Below are positions 17,055 to 25,843 of a DNA stretch of 64,000 bases, one piece after another; position 1 is the first letter of the stretch, and every line of letters starts with the position of its first letter. The notes beneath the pieces are model-generated. The model did not search any database. It was not told the DNA's origin and saw only the letters and a program-made list of their open reading frames with translations. This DNA is from Mycobacterium numidiamassiliense (GTDB lineage: Bacteria; Actinomycetota; Actinomycetes; Mycobacteriales; Mycobacteriaceae). A program made the translations under genes and the position numbers. The stretch covers positions 310,001 to 374,000 of the forward strand of contig NZ_FUEZ01000003.1 in assembly GCF_900157365.1 (NCBI RefSeq), given 5' to 3'.

Positions 17055-17419
17055 CCGTCGTCTTGGTATGGCTGGGCGTCGTGCTCATCGGCGGTATCGG
17101 CTCGGTGACACGCTTCGTCGTGGATCGCACGGTGACCCGCCGAGTGGGGCGGCCGTTTCCGATCGGCACTTTGACGGTCAATGTCAGCGGTGCCGCCCTG
17201 CTGGGGTTCCTCGGCGGGCTGGCGTTGAGCAAGGATGCGGCGCTGCTGACCGGCACCGCGTTCGTCGGCGCGTACACCACCTTTTCCACCTGGATGCTGG
17301 AAAGCCATCGGCTGGGCGAGGAGCGCAGGGCCTGGGCGGAGATCGCCAACATCGTCGTGTCCGTCGTGCTCGGTCTGGCCGCGGCGTTGCTCGGACAATG
17401 GCTTGCGGAGCAGCTATGA
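17051..17419 (+). CDS. crcB: CrcB/Fluc fluoride channel subunit 2
   Basis: A 122-residue second Fluc subunit. Motifs are [13 protein letters not shown] in helix 1, [19 protein letters not shown] in helix 2 and [16 protein letters not shown] in helix 3. Charge distribution at the loops differs from subunit 1 (VTRRVGRPF after helix 1 here), as expected for two chains of opposite topology. Both ends overlap neighbours by ATGA, giving tightly coupled synthesis with subunit 1 and the DUF190 protein. Confidence 0.93.
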   Translation: MTVVLVWLGVVLIGGIGSVTRFVVDRTVTRRVGRPFPIGTLTVNVSGAALLGFLGGLALSKDAALLTGTAFVGAYTTFSTWMLESHRLGEERRAWAEIANIVVSVVLGLAAALLGQWLAEQL

Positions 17420-18513
17420 ACCAACCGTGCTTGAAGTTGACCGCCTACTTCGGCGAACGCCAACGCGCCGTCGGCAACGAAGCGCGGTTTCTCGCCGACA
17501 CAATGTTCGATCTGTTCGGCTCGACAGACGTCGCAACCAGCGTCATGCTGCGCGGCATCGCCAGCTTTGGCCTGAGCCACGAGCTACGCACCGATGTCTC
17601 GCTCAGCCTGTCGGAGGACCCGGCGGTGGCGATCGCCGCGGTCGACGTCGAGCCGAAGATCCGTTCACTGGTCGGCGAGGTGGGCGCGATGACCGGTAGC
17701 GGCTTGGTGACGCTGGAGCGGGCACGGCTGGTCACCCGGCACGGGGGAAGCAGCGCGTTCGACAACTTCGACAGCCACAACGGGGACGCCGCCAAGCTCA
17801 CCGTCTATGTGGGCCGCCAAGAACGCATCGCGGGGAAAGTCGCGCACTATGCGATATGCCAGCTTCTGCACGAGCTCGGATTTGCCGGCGCCATCGTGCT
17901 TCTCGGCGTGGACGGCACGGCACACGGTGAGCGCTATCGGGCAAAGTTTTTCGGCCGCAACGTCAATGTCCCGGTGATGATCATCGCCGTCGGCTCCACG
18001 GCGCAAGTCACCGCCGCCGCAACGGAATTGGCTGCCCTGACACCCAACCCGCTGCTGACGGTCGAACGAGTGCGCCTGTGTAAACGCGACGGTGAGCTCT
18101 TCGGGCGTCCCCAGCAACTACCGACGACCGATGCGCAGGGACGCACCCTGTGGCAAAAGCTGATGGTCTATACCAACGAGGCCACCCGGCACGACCGGCT
18201 GCCGATCCACCGGGCGCTGATCCAGCGGCTGCTGCAATCGGAGACCGCCCGAGGGGCGACGGTGCTGCGCGGCATCTGGGGATTTCACGGAGACCATAAA
18301 CCACACGGGGACAAGCTATTTCAGGTCTCGCGCGGTGTCCCGGTGACAACCATCATCGTCGACACGCCGGATTCGATTGCGCGCAGTTTCGATATCGTCG
18401 ACGAGCTGACAGACCACCACGGGCTGGTGACCAGTGAGATGGTGCCGGCCGCCCTGTCACTCGACGAGACACAACGGCTCGGCGACATCAACCTCGCCGA
18501 ACACGACTACTGA
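17416..18513 (+). CDS. Triple DUF190 protein co-encoded with fluoride channels
   Basis: A 365-residue cytoplasmic protein built of three DUF190 units. The first starts CLKLTAYFGERQR, the second AKLTVYVGRQERIAGKVAHY near residue 128, and the third WQKLMVYTNEATRHDRLPIH near residue 245. Each is followed by a beta-alpha unit such as ATSVMLRGIASFG or ATVLRGIWGFHGD. DUF190 is structurally related to PII signalling proteins and repeatedly occurs beside crcB, so a regulatory or nucleotide-sensing role for the fluoride channel is likely but unproven. Its start overlaps the crcB stop (ATGA). Its 3' end overlaps the convergent acetyltransferase gene by seven bases. Confidence 0.85.
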   Translation: MNQPCLKLTAYFGERQRAVGNEARFLADTMFDLFGSTDVATSVMLRGIASFGLSHELRTDVSLSLSEDPAVAIAAVDVEPKIRSLVGEVGAMTGSGLVTLERARLVTRHGGSSAFDNFDSHNGDAAKLTVYVGRQERIAGKVAHYAICQLLHELGFAGAIVLLGVDGTAHGERYRAKFFGRNVNVPVMIIAVGSTAQVTAAATELAALTPNPLLTVERVRLCKRDGELFGRPQQLPTTDAQGRTLWQKLMVYTNEATRHDRLPIHRALIQRLLQSETARGATVLRGIWGFHGDHKPHGDKLFQVSRGVPVTTIIVDTPDSIARSFDIVDELTDHHGLVTSEMVPAALSLDETQRLGDINLAEHDY

Positions 18514-19172
18514 CCGACGTCGCGCAGTCGCGGCAGGTCGTCGGGAGTGCGCGGCAACACATAGAGGGCCATCCGCCGATTCGACATGTCATGCTCGCCG
18601 AGGAAGGTGCAGCCGCCGCTCTCACAAAACTTGCGCGCCAAGGTGTTGCGATGGTCAGGATCGAACATGATGCGCCGACAGCGCGGATCAAGGGTGAGCA
18701 TGCCGCCTACCAAGTAGGGCAGCAGATACCGGACGTGCCCTTGCCTCAGGTATTCCAGATCGGCAACCGCGACATGAAGGCCCAGATCATGCGGGTCGAA
18801 ATCGTATCTCGCCGCGATGGAATCCCTTGCTGCGCGGTATATTTCGACGTACCCGTGGTCCACCCCGTCCAGGCTGGCCACGAACGGTCGGGAAAAATCG
18901 CTTTCGAGTTGGGCGCGCAGGTAGCGACGCCACCGTTCCGCCGGCCAGGCATACTCCCACGATTCGGCCAAATGCGGCCGGTTCATCCACTCGGAGAGCA
19001 TCTCCGAGTCGGCGTCGGGGTCGGCGAGCCGCAGACCATACGGCGCCGGCAATTCCGGTACCGGCGGTGGCGGGACGTCGCGGACCTCGGCGCTGGTCTC
19101 GGTTAGTCGCCGGGGCAGGATAACTTCGGGATCATGCATCTCGACGGGCGAGCCTACCCCTGTCGGTGCCAC
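18507..19172 (-). CDS. MbtK-like GNAT acyltransferase
   Basis: A 221-residue GNAT protein closely resembling the mycobactin lysine N-acyltransferase MbtK. Shared features are EMLSEWMNRPHLAESWEYAW, DDLPRLRD-type tail, GYVEIYRAARDSIAARYDFD and RRIMFDPDHRNTLARKFCES. In MbtK the His and Asp of these motifs take part in acyl transfer to a hydroxamate lysine. The GTG at 19172 is chosen because AAAGGA lies nine bases before it and it overlaps the upstream stop as TAGTG. Mycobactin genes are not present here, so the acceptor is uncertain. IucB/RhbD-like siderophore or polyamine acylation are alternatives. Confidence 0.75.
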   Translation of the reverse strand: MAPTGVGSPVEMHDPEVILPRRLTETSAEVRDVPPPPVPELPAPYGLRLADPDADSEMLSEWMNRPHLAESWEYAWPAERWRRYLRAQLESDFSRPFVASLDGVDHGYVEIYRAARDSIAARYDFDPHDLGLHVAVADLEYLRQGHVRYLLPYLVGGMLTLDPRCRRIMFDPDHRNTLARKFCESGGCTFLGEHDMSNRRMALYVLPRTPDDLPRLRDVGQ

Positions 19173-20044
19173 TATCTGCGTCCTTTCAGCCACTGCACAG
19201 CCAACGCCGTAACCCATTCGCTCGCCGCCTCCGGGCTTCCCGGTGGGGATTCGACCAACACCAATTCGTCAACCCCCAATGCCGCGAGCTCATCAAAATC
19301 CTGTGCACGCGGACTTCGCAGCGCGACGGCCAGTCGCAGCTCACTGCGATCACGATTCAAACCGGTGCATAGCTCATCCAGCTTGCCAAGTCGCTCGCGC
19401 ACCGCAGGAACGCCGTCCAGGTTGAAGCCGTACCAACCGTCGGCCCAGGTCGCCACCCGGCGCAGCGCCGCATCGCTGTTGCCCCCCAACACAATCGGGA
19501 TGCGACGATCGCGGACCGGCTTGGGGTTGACCCGGATCGAGTCAAATCCGACGAACTCCCCCGCGAACGACGCAATGTCATCGCGCCACAGGGTGCGCAT
19601 GGCTCTGGCGTATTCGGCGGTACGCGCGGCTCGATGCTCGAAAGGCACTGCGAGCGCGTCGAATTCCTCCCTGGACCATCCGACGCCGACTCCCAGTGTC
19701 AGCCGCCCGTCGCTCAACCGGTCCAGGCTCGCGGCCTGCTTGGCCACCACCACCGGATTGTGTTCGGGCAGCAACAACGCGCCGGTCGCCACACCGATCC
19801 GCGACGACGCGGCCGCGGCGAAGGCCAGCGCGATCATCGGGTCGAGCCAGTCGGCCCCGGCCGGCACGGCGATGGTGCCGTCGTCGGAATAGGGATAGCG
19901 CGAAGCGGAACGGTCCACCATGACGACGTGTTCGCCCGCCCAGAGGGTGGCGAAATCGCAGCGATCCGCCGCCGACGCGACAGCGTCGATCACCGCCCGG
20001 TCGGCGCCGGTACCGATGCCCAGCGCATGCAAGCCCAATCGCAC
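19172..20044 (-). CDS. LLM-class F420-dependent oxidoreductase
   Basis: A 290-residue TIM-barrel protein of the luciferase-like (LLM) family, TIGR03619 type. Segments are MRLGLHALGIGTG, FATLWAGEHVVM, GVGWSREEFDAL and ADGWYGFNLDG. The RIGVATGALLLPEHNPVVVA strand lines the cofactor pocket. Its place beside the crcB-DUF190 operon matches M. tuberculosis Rv3072c, which supports orthology. The cofactor is probably F420 rather than FMN because this branch in mycobacteria is mainly F420-linked; the substrate is unknown. It is translationally coupled to the MbtK-like gene. Confidence 0.8.
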   Translation of the reverse strand: MRLGLHALGIGTGADRAVIDAVASAADRCDFATLWAGEHVVMVDRSASRYPYSDDGTIAVPAGADWLDPMIALAFAAAASSRIGVATGALLLPEHNPVVVAKQAASLDRLSDGRLTLGVGVGWSREEFDALAVPFEHRAARTAEYARAMRTLWRDDIASFAGEFVGFDSIRVNPKPVRDRRIPIVLGGNSDAALRRVATWADGWYGFNLDGVPAVRERLGKLDELCTGLNRDRSELRLAVALRSPRAQDFDELAALGVDELVLVESPPGSPEAASEWVTALAVQWLKGRR

Positions 20045-20094
20045 CGGGAGATCGTCTCATGGCCACAAACGGCAGCTGATCAGCGCACTGACGC

Positions 20095-20119
20095 GTTTAC
20101 CCGTGCCCGGCCTGGGTAC
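20095..20119 (+). promoter_or_regulatory. SigF-like promoter before the hemerythrin gene
   Basis: GTTT (20095-20098) and GGGTAC (20114-20119) are separated by exactly 15 bases, fitting the mycobacterial SigF consensus GGTTT-N15-17-GGGTAY. It lies 65 bases upstream of the hemerythrin start. Hemerythrin-like genes are known SigF targets in M. smegmatis, which supports the call. Confidence 0.6.
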
Positions 20120-20184
20120 CTCCCTGAAAACGGCGCACAGCCCATGCCCGTACCGATTGACGGCCCTAATCCGGAGGTATCGCC

Positions 20185-20751
20185 GTGACCGAGATGATTA
20201 TCGAATCGCCTGACGAAGTCATCGCGTTCCTCAAGGCACAGCACAACCTGATCGAGGACATGTTCGACCAAGTGCTGCTGGCGTCGGACCCCGAAGCACG
20301 CGAGGAGCCGTTCGCGGCGTTGCGCCAACTGCTGGCCGTCCACGAGACGGCCGAGGAAATGCTGGTACATCCCCTGGCGCGGAGCAAGGCCGACGCCGGC
20401 GACGCAATCGTCGACGCACGCCTGAAGGAAGAACACGACGCCAAGGCGTTGCTGTCGGACATCGAGAAGCTCGACATCACCTCAGAGCAGTTCATCGACC
20501 AGCTCACCACGCTGCGAGAGGCGGTCCTCGACCACGCCGAGAGCGAGGAGATCGACGAATTCCCTTATCTGGAAAAGGGACTCGACATCAACGATCTCAA
20601 GCGGTTGGCCACAGCGGTGCGAGCCGCTCAGGCCATCGCGCCGACCCATCCGCATGCCGGGGTGGAATCGGCGAAACTGAACTTCGTGGTAGGGCCGTTC
20701 GCGTCGATGCTCGACCGAGCTCGCGACGCCATCCGCCACGTCACCGGCTAG
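20185..20751 (+). CDS. Hemerythrin HHE domain protein
   Basis: A 188-residue four-helix protein with hemerythrin-type iron ligands. They are HNLIEDMFDQVL (His/Asp), HETAEEMLVHPLA (HxxxE then H), EEHDAKALLSDIEKLD and DHAESEEIDEFPYLE (HxxxE/D). These give the expected carboxylate-bridged di-iron site. The GTG start follows GGAGG by six bases. Mycobacterial members respond to oxygen, H2O2 or nitric oxide and influence stress survival. A SigF-like promoter lies upstream. The SelO gene follows after 27 bases on the same strand, so co-transcription is likely. Confidence 0.88.
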   Translation: MTEMIIESPDEVIAFLKAQHNLIEDMFDQVLLASDPEAREEPFAALRQLLAVHETAEEMLVHPLARSKADAGDAIVDARLKEEHDAKALLSDIEKLDITSEQFIDQLTTLREAVLDHAESEEIDEFPYLEKGLDINDLKRLATAVRAAQAIAPTHPHAGVESAKLNFVVGPFASMLDRARDAIRHVTG

Positions 20752-20778
20752 CCGCCGAATCTCCGTACTCTGGAGGAC

Positions 20779-22242
20779 GTGAGTGTCGCACCCGAGATCA
20801 GTGTCGTCCTAGACGACCGCTTCGCCCGCGAACTGCCCGAGATGGGTATCCCCTGGCAAGCTCGGACGCCTCCCGACCCGCGGCTGCTCGTCCTGAACGA
20901 AACGCTTGCCGCCGGGCTCGGCCTGGACTCGGATTGGCTGCGCAGCCCCAACGGACTGCGATTTCTGGTGGGCACTCTGGTGCCAGCCGGAGCGACCCCG
21001 GTGGCCCAGGCCTACGCCGGGCATCAGTTCGGCGGCCTCGTGCCCCGGTTGGGCGACGGGCGCGCGTTGCTGCTCGGCGAGCTCGTCGACGACCGGGGGT
21101 ATATCCGCGACCTCCACCTCAAGGGATCGGGCCAGACTCCGTTCGCACGCGGCGGCGACGGCCTGGCCGGGGTGGGGGCGATGATGCGCGAATACCTCGT
21201 CAGCGAGGCGATGCACGCCCTGAGCGTTCCGACGACGCGCTCCTTGGCAGTGGTCAGTACCGGGCGCCCGATCCACCGGGAAACGCAGCTGCCCGGCGCT
21301 GTGCTCGTCCGCGTCGCCGGCAGTCACCTGCGGGTCGGGAGCTTCCAATTCGCCGCGCTGACCGGCGACGTCGACCTGATACGACGCCTCGCCGACCATG
21401 CGATCGCCCGCCACTACCCCAGCGCTGCGAAGGCCGAACGTCCCTACCTCGCGCTGTTCGAAGCGGTGGTCGCCGCTCAGGCATCCCTGATCGCCCGATG
21501 GATGCTGATCGGGTTCGTGCACGGCGTGATGAACACCGACAACATGACGATCTCCGGCGAAACCATCGACTACGGACCATGCGCTTTCATGGAGGCCTAC
21601 GACCCCGACACCGTTTTCAGTTCGATCGACTCCTGGGGCCGATACGCCTACGGCAACCAGCCAGCCATCGCCGGGTGGAACCTGGCCCGGTTCGCCGAAA
21701 CACTGCTCCCCTTGCTCGCCGACGACGTCGACGAGGGCATCGCGCTCGCAGAGGCGTCGTTCGGGGCTTTCGCAGCTGTGTACGACGCCACCTGGTCGTC
21801 CGGCATGCGCGCCAAGCTCGGGCTCCCCGCGGACCTGCACGGGGAGATCCTCACACCGTTGTTCGATGAGTTGCTGCGCTTGCTCAAGGAAAGCCACGTC
21901 GACTACACCTCGTTCTTCCGTCACCTCGGCGATGCGGCCCGAGGCGACGCCGAACCCGCGCGCGGTCTGTTCGCCGACCTCGCCGGCTTCGACACCTGGC
22001 TGTCGACCTGGCGAGCATTGGGCCCGGACGCCGCATCGATGGATCGCGCCAACCCGATCTACATTCCGCGCAACCACCTGGTCGAGGAGGCCCTGACCGC
22101 GGCGACGGCGGGCGATCTGACGCCGGTCGAACAGCTGCTGGACGCCGTCACCGCCCCGTACGACAAACGGCCCGGGTTCGAGCGCTACGCGCAGCCCGCA
22201 CCTGAAGACTTCGGCAACTACCAAACATTCTGCGGCACTTGA
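20779..22242 (+). CDS. selO: SelO-family protein AMPylase (YdiU/UPF0061)
   Basis: A 487-residue pseudokinase-fold enzyme that transfers AMP from ATP to Ser/Thr/Tyr of target proteins in redox stress. Family signs are [60 protein letters not shown], the catalytic-loop region [20 protein letters not shown] and [13 protein letters not shown]. The C-terminus ends NYQTFCGT. Animal SelO carries selenocysteine near its end; here a single Cys remains three residues from the end. The start GTG has GGAGG four bases upstream. It is placed directly after hemerythrin, consistent with an oxidative-stress unit. Confidence 0.92.
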   Translation: MSVAPEISVVLDDRFARELPEMGIPWQARTPPDPRLLVLNETLAAGLGLDSDWLRSPNGLRFLVGTLVPAGATPVAQAYAGHQFGGLVPRLGDGRALLLGELVDDRGYIRDLHLKGSGQTPFARGGDGLAGVGAMMREYLVSEAMHALSVPTTRSLAVVSTGRPIHRETQLPGAVLVRVAGSHLRVGSFQFAALTGDVDLIRRLADHAIARHYPSAAKAERPYLALFEAVVAAQASLIARWMLIGFVHGVMNTDNMTISGETIDYGPCAFMEAYDPDTVFSSIDSWGRYAYGNQPAIAGWNLARFAETLLPLLADDVDEGIALAEASFGAFAAVYDATWSSGMRAKLGLPADLHGEILTPLFDELLRLLKESHVDYTSFFRHLGDAARGDAEPARGLFADLAGFDTWLSTWRALGPDAASMDRANPIYIPRNHLVEEALTAATAGDLTPVEQLLDAVTAPYDKRPGFERYAQPAPEDFGNYQTFCGT

Positions 22243-22315
22243 GATTTAGCCCAGTTTGGCGATCTTAGCCCGCAAGGCATCAAGGCCACGAGAGCACTCG
22301 AAATACCGTGCGCCG

Positions 22316-22702
22316 CTAATCTGACGTCTCTTTAGTTGTGCGCCGCGCCGCGCCCCACAGCCCCACGCCGATGCCGACCACCGCACCACCCAGGCCGATG
22401 AGTTGTTGCGAGCGGCGCAGCTCACTGTGCACACTCAGCCCACCGAGCAGGTCGGCCGCATCGGCACCGCCGGACGCCAGGAACCAGCCGCGAGTGTTCT
22501 TGCCGCGCAGGGCTGCCCCAGCGAGCAGCCCACCGATCAAGGCGTCGCGATAGCCCATCGACCGCAACAACAACCGCGCGGTCGGCGTCGGCGGCTCCGG
22601 GTCGCCCCACAGCCGGTTCGCACCGAGAGGATCGGCAAGGAAATGAACGCCTGAGGCGAGTCGGATGCTGCCCGCGACGAGCGCGGCACGGTCGATCGGC
22701 AT
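22316..22702 (-). CDS. Small membrane protein (DUF4267-like)
   Basis: A 128-residue protein with three to four hydrophobic segments, including LVAGSIRLASGVHFLADPLG, ALIGGLLAGAALRG and GLGGAVVGIGVGLWGAARR. The pattern of an N-terminal RLASGVHFL helix, a short cytoplasmic loop RSMGYRDALIGG and an Asp-rich GGADAADLLGG segment is shared by DUF4267-type actinobacterial membrane proteins. No function is known. It is divergent from the DUF732 gene with only 28 bases between starts, so their promoters overlap. Confidence 0.65.
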   Translation of the reverse strand: MPIDRAALVAGSIRLASGVHFLADPLGANRLWGDPEPPTPTARLLLRSMGYRDALIGGLLAGAALRGKNTRGWFLASGGADAADLLGGLSVHSELRRSQQLIGLGGAVVGIGVGLWGAARRTTKETSD

Positions 22703-22730
22703 GGCCGCAGCCTAGGAGCTAATCCAGGCA

Positions 22731-23372
22731 ATGGCTACCATGGCCCTCATGTCCGAGCCGGTCCAAGGTGGCGATGAGACCCTCGCGCAGGACATCGACA
22801 AGACCGCGGCTGTGCCCAATTCCATGCCCACCGATGCGGTTGATCTCGCCTGGTCCGGCAATGAGGACACCAGCACCAGGGGCGAGCCGGCCGCAACCAG
22901 GCAGTCCTGGCTCTCCACCTGGGGCAGGGCCGGCGCGCTGGTGGCGGCCGGTGTGGTGCTGGCAGGCGCGATCGTCCTAGCGAGTTGGATGTTCAGCGGC
23001 AACGACCAATCGGCGGGTAACGCCACGCCGACCGCGTCCAAGTCCGCGGCGCAGCCACCGGCCGCACTTCCGAAGCAAGGCGCGTCGACGACGAGTTCGG
23101 CTGCCCCGCCGTCCATCGCATCCACGCCGGATCAGGACAACAAGTATGTCCAGGCCCTCAACGACCGCGGCATCTCGTTCGCCAATCCCGAGGCCGCCAT
23201 CTACAACGGCAAGATGGTATGTACGGACCTCGGGCGGGGTGTCTCGGTGCAGCAGATCGCCGACGCGTTTCGCGCTAGCAACCCCGCGCTCAGTGACAAC
23301 GCCAATGCCTACGTGGCCATCTCTGTGCACTCGTATTGCCCGCAAAACAACGCCCTGGTCGCCGGGTTCTGA
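22731..23372 (+). CDS. Membrane-anchored DUF732 protein
   Basis: A 213-residue protein with a 70-residue cytoplasmic lead, one membrane segment (AGALVAAGVVLAGAIVLASW), a Ser/Ala/Pro-rich linker and a C-terminal DUF732 domain. The domain begins YVQALNDRGISFANPEAAIY and has the two conserved cysteines, in MVCTDLGRG and HSYCPQN. DUF732 domains are abundant exported modules in mycobacteria with no known activity. AGGAG precedes the first ATG by 12 bases. ATG codons at 22743 and 22749 are alternatives. Confidence 0.8.
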   Translation: MATMALMSEPVQGGDETLAQDIDKTAAVPNSMPTDAVDLAWSGNEDTSTRGEPAATRQSWLSTWGRAGALVAAGVVLAGAIVLASWMFSGNDQSAGNATPTASKSAAQPPAALPKQGASTTSSAAPPSIASTPDQDNKYVQALNDRGISFANPEAAIYNGKMVCTDLGRGVSVQQIADAFRASNPALSDNANAYVAISVHSYCPQNNALVAGF

Positions 23373-23381
23373 GGCGGGCGT

Positions 23382-25427
23382 TCATCGATCCGACAACGCC
23401 GTCACGCTGTCGACGTGATAGCGACTGGCGGTCCAAGGCGGGGAATCGGGTGTGGGTGTCAGCGTCACCGTGATGAGCGCTTTGCCGGCGGTCAGGGTCT
23501 CCGGCACGAGGTAGGTGTCGTCGAGCCAGCGATGAATGTTGTTGCTACGCGGTTGAAGCCAGGTCCGGGCCGGCACGCCGTCGATCGTCACATCGGCCGA
23601 TTGATAGCCGGCCGCTTGATCAGAGGTGCGACGCAGCAGGACTCCGTGGTTGTCGGGGTCGACTTGGACGTGGAATGTGATCGCGGATGCGGTGGTACGG
23701 ACCAGCCCGGCGATGGTGCGCAGGTCGTCGGTGCCCTCGTATTGGCTGATGAGCAGTTGGTCGGTGGCGGCGTCGTCCGTGTAGCCGTGGACCAGCCGGC
23801 TGACCGGATCGCTGGCGTTGATGTCGTCGCTGGAGGTAGCGGTGGCGTTCGGTTGCGTGTAGAGGAATGCCGTTGAGCTGTAATCGGGTTGGACCATGTT
23901 GCGTTTACCGTGCTCGATGCTGAAGCGGAGCGCGGAGTGGTAGTTGATGGACTCCGCAAGCGTCAGCCGATACAGCGCCACGCAGTAGTCGGCGCATCCG
24001 CCGGCGGCGACCCGTTGATCGGGATGGCCGTTCATCGGATCACTGAAACGGGTGCCGTCCTTGAAATACCAGCCGCCCTCGTAGAAGTCCTCGGTACCGG
24101 TGCCATACCACTGCGGCGACGCGGAACCGTCGGTGTAGCCGCGTTCAGCTCCTTCGAGAAAGTACGGGGCGCCGTCGCTGAACGCCGTTTTCGTCCGGGC
24201 ACCTCGAACGGTGTGGCTGACGCCGACGAATTTTCCGTGGCCCCGTTCGTCGGCGAATGACCAATCCTGACCGGGAACGGTGGGGCCGGCGTGCGAGCGT
24301 GCGGTGAAGTATCCGGCGCGGCCGCCGGCCAGCGCGGGCGCCCATTGCGGGTCGGGGGTGGTCACGACGTCGCTGCCGATCCCCGAGACGGGATCGCCGG
24401 TCGCATTGACCAGCCAGACGCGGGCCGTGTCGGCGAAAGGCATTGGCCACCAGGCAGATAACGCGACAGATCCGTCGGGCTGCGGGCTCGTGGCAAACAT
24501 CAGCGATCGCACACTTTCGGCGCCCAGCCCGGCGCCGAAGAACTCGCCAAGCGGCGAGTCGACCGTCGTCTGGCCGTCGAATTCGATCTGCAGCCGCAGC
24601 CCGGCCAGCTGTTGGTCCGCCGGTGCGGGCAGCTGCAGATGCAACGCCGAGATCATGCCGGGGCCAACGGATTCCGCGATCGCCGTCGCAGCGCCTGCGG
24701 GAACCTGGACGGTCCGATTATTATGCACCGCAGCGGGTTCCGCCGGTTTGGGATCGGCGGTGCCCCCGGCGCGCAGGGTCGCGATCACGTCGAGTGCGGG
24801 ATCCGCGGGCGAAAAGGTGGCGACACCGTCGGCGGTGGAGAACTGACGATAGCCGACGTGGTAGTACTGCAGATTCGTCGCGATGCTGATCCGCATCGAC
24901 TCTCGGTACGGCATAGGCACTTTGATGTAGACGCCCCCCGGCGATTGCGCCGCGTTCGCCACCAGCGGCCAGACGAATGGCGCCCCCAGCGCACCATCAA
25001 CCACCGATTGCAGCCGCGCGTCGACCACCGTCTTGCCATCCAGCTCGATGCGAATTGCCCCGAGCGCACTGACATTTCCGCCATCGCGGGTGAACCAGAT
25101 CGAATCGACTTCGCCCGCACCGCGATCCTCGGCGATGACGCAGCCGGCACCCCCGGACGCCAAGCACCCACCGCTGCCGTTCTGGTTACCTTGAGAGATG
25201 TCGTAATCACCGCCGCTGCGGTCAAAACTCGACACCTGCTCGGTCTGGATGCCTGAGCTCAGATACGGCAACCGATCCAGGCGGCGATAGTTGTCCCAAC
25301 CTACCGTCTTTCCGCCGATAGCCCAGAGCAGCGGTTCGGCAGGCGTTCTGCCCGCGGCGTGAACGCCGGCCAACCCGAGCAGCACCAGCGCGAATATCGC
25401 AGACACCGCCCGCACAGCCACCGGCAT
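23382..25427 (-). CDS. Secreted GH172 (DUF2961) family glycoside hydrolase
   Basis: A 681-residue exported protein with a signal peptide (VSAIFALVLLGLAGVHAAGR). It carries a DUF2961 domain, now glycoside hydrolase family 172. Characteristic segments are SSFDRSGGDYDISQGNQNG, AGEVDSIWFTRDGG, ISALHLQLPAP, PMPFADTARVWL and the catalytic-face motif PQWYGTGTEDFYEGGWYFKD. The C-terminal 150 residues form an extra beta domain. GH172 includes enzymes acting on alpha-D-arabinofuranosides and difructose anhydrides, so the mycobacterial D-arabinan (AG/LAM) is an attractive substrate, but this is inference. Export implies action in the cell wall. A palindrome lies in the promoter region shared with the next gene. 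Confidence 0.8.
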   Translation of the reverse strand: MPVAVRAVSAIFALVLLGLAGVHAAGRTPAEPLLWAIGGKTVGWDNYRRLDRLPYLSSGIQTEQVSSFDRSGGDYDISQGNQNGSGGCLASGGAGCVIAEDRGAGEVDSIWFTRDGGNVSALGAIRIELDGKTVVDARLQSVVDGALGAPFVWPLVANAAQSPGGVYIKVPMPYRESMRISIATNLQYYHVGYRQFSTADGVATFSPADPALDVIATLRAGGTADPKPAEPAAVHNNRTVQVPAGAATAIAESVGPGMISALHLQLPAPADQQLAGLRLQIEFDGQTTVDSPLGEFFGAGLGAESVRSLMFATSPQPDGSVALSAWWPMPFADTARVWLVNATGDPVSGIGSDVVTTPDPQWAPALAGGRAGYFTARSHAGPTVPGQDWSFADERGHGKFVGVSHTVRGARTKTAFSDGAPYFLEGAERGYTDGSASPQWYGTGTEDFYEGGWYFKDGTRFSDPMNGHPDQRVAAGGCADYCVALYRLTLAESINYHSALRFSIEHGKRNMVQPDYSSTAFLYTQPNATATSSDDINASDPVSRLVHGYTDDAATDQLLISQYEGTDDLRTIAGLVRTTASAITFHVQVDPDNHGVLLRRTSDQAAGYQSADVTIDGVPARTWLQPRSNNIHRWLDDTYLVPETLTAGKALITVTLTPTPDSPPWTASRYHVDSVTALSDR

Positions 25428-25497
25428 AGCAACACAGGCTAAGGCTCCGGGCAGGTCAGCACACCGTCGACCCCGGGGATTTGGTCGAGTTGCGCCT

Positions 25498-25518
25498 AGT
25501 CTTGGCTTATCTAAGACT
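25498..25518. promoter_or_regulatory. Inverted repeat AGTCTT-N9-AAGACT
   Basis: AGTCTT (25498-25503) and AAGACT (25513-25518) form a perfect six-base inverted repeat in the 125-base spacer between the leftward GH172 gene and the rightward proline-rich protein. The position fits an operator for either promoter. No regulator family is assigned. Confidence 0.4.
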
Positions 25519-25552
25519 GGTGAATCAGCTTCCCAGGAAAGCAGGGGTCGCG

Positions 25553-25843
25553 TTGAAGTTCTTCTCGCGTCTGATTGGTCCCACGATCGTCATCTCGGTG
25601 ACGGCGACCCTGATCGCGACCGCCGATGCGCCCTCCGCGGTGCCGCTGGCGTGCGGCGTCACCTGGACGATGGTGGGCGGAACAATTATGTTCGTGCCGG
25701 ACTGCAGGGATGCACCGCCGCCCGGGAGAGTTCAGCCGAATCCACCGTGGTACCCGCCACCTCCGCCGGACGCGCCACCTCCGCCGGACGCGCCGCCGCC
25801 TGGCCCCGTTCCGCCGCCGGACGGCCCGCCGCCACCGCCTTAG
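25553..25843 (+). CDS. Exported proline-rich small protein
   Basis: About 96 residues from TTG 25553, chosen because AGGAAAGCAGGGG lies just upstream. A hydrophobic stretch (IGPTIVISVTATLIATADA) looks like a signal peptide. The mature part has a Cys pair (PLACGVTW and VPDCRDA) and a C-terminal run of Pro-Pro-Asp-Ala repeats. The gene contains an 18-bp tandem duplication (GACGCGCCACCTCCGCCG twice, about 25765-25800). A longer start at 25481 would add residues unlike a leader. The function is unknown. Its 3' half overlaps an antisense membrane-protein gene. Confidence 0.6.
   Translation: MKFFSRLIGPTIVISVTATLIATADAPSAVPLACGVTWTMVGGTIMFVPDCRDAPPPGRVQPNPPWYPPPPPDAPPPPDAPPPGPVPPPDGPPPPP

Noticed and set aside
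20809..22224. A 471-codon minus-strand frame opposite selO
   Set aside because: Antisense shadow of a clearly conserved SelO protein.
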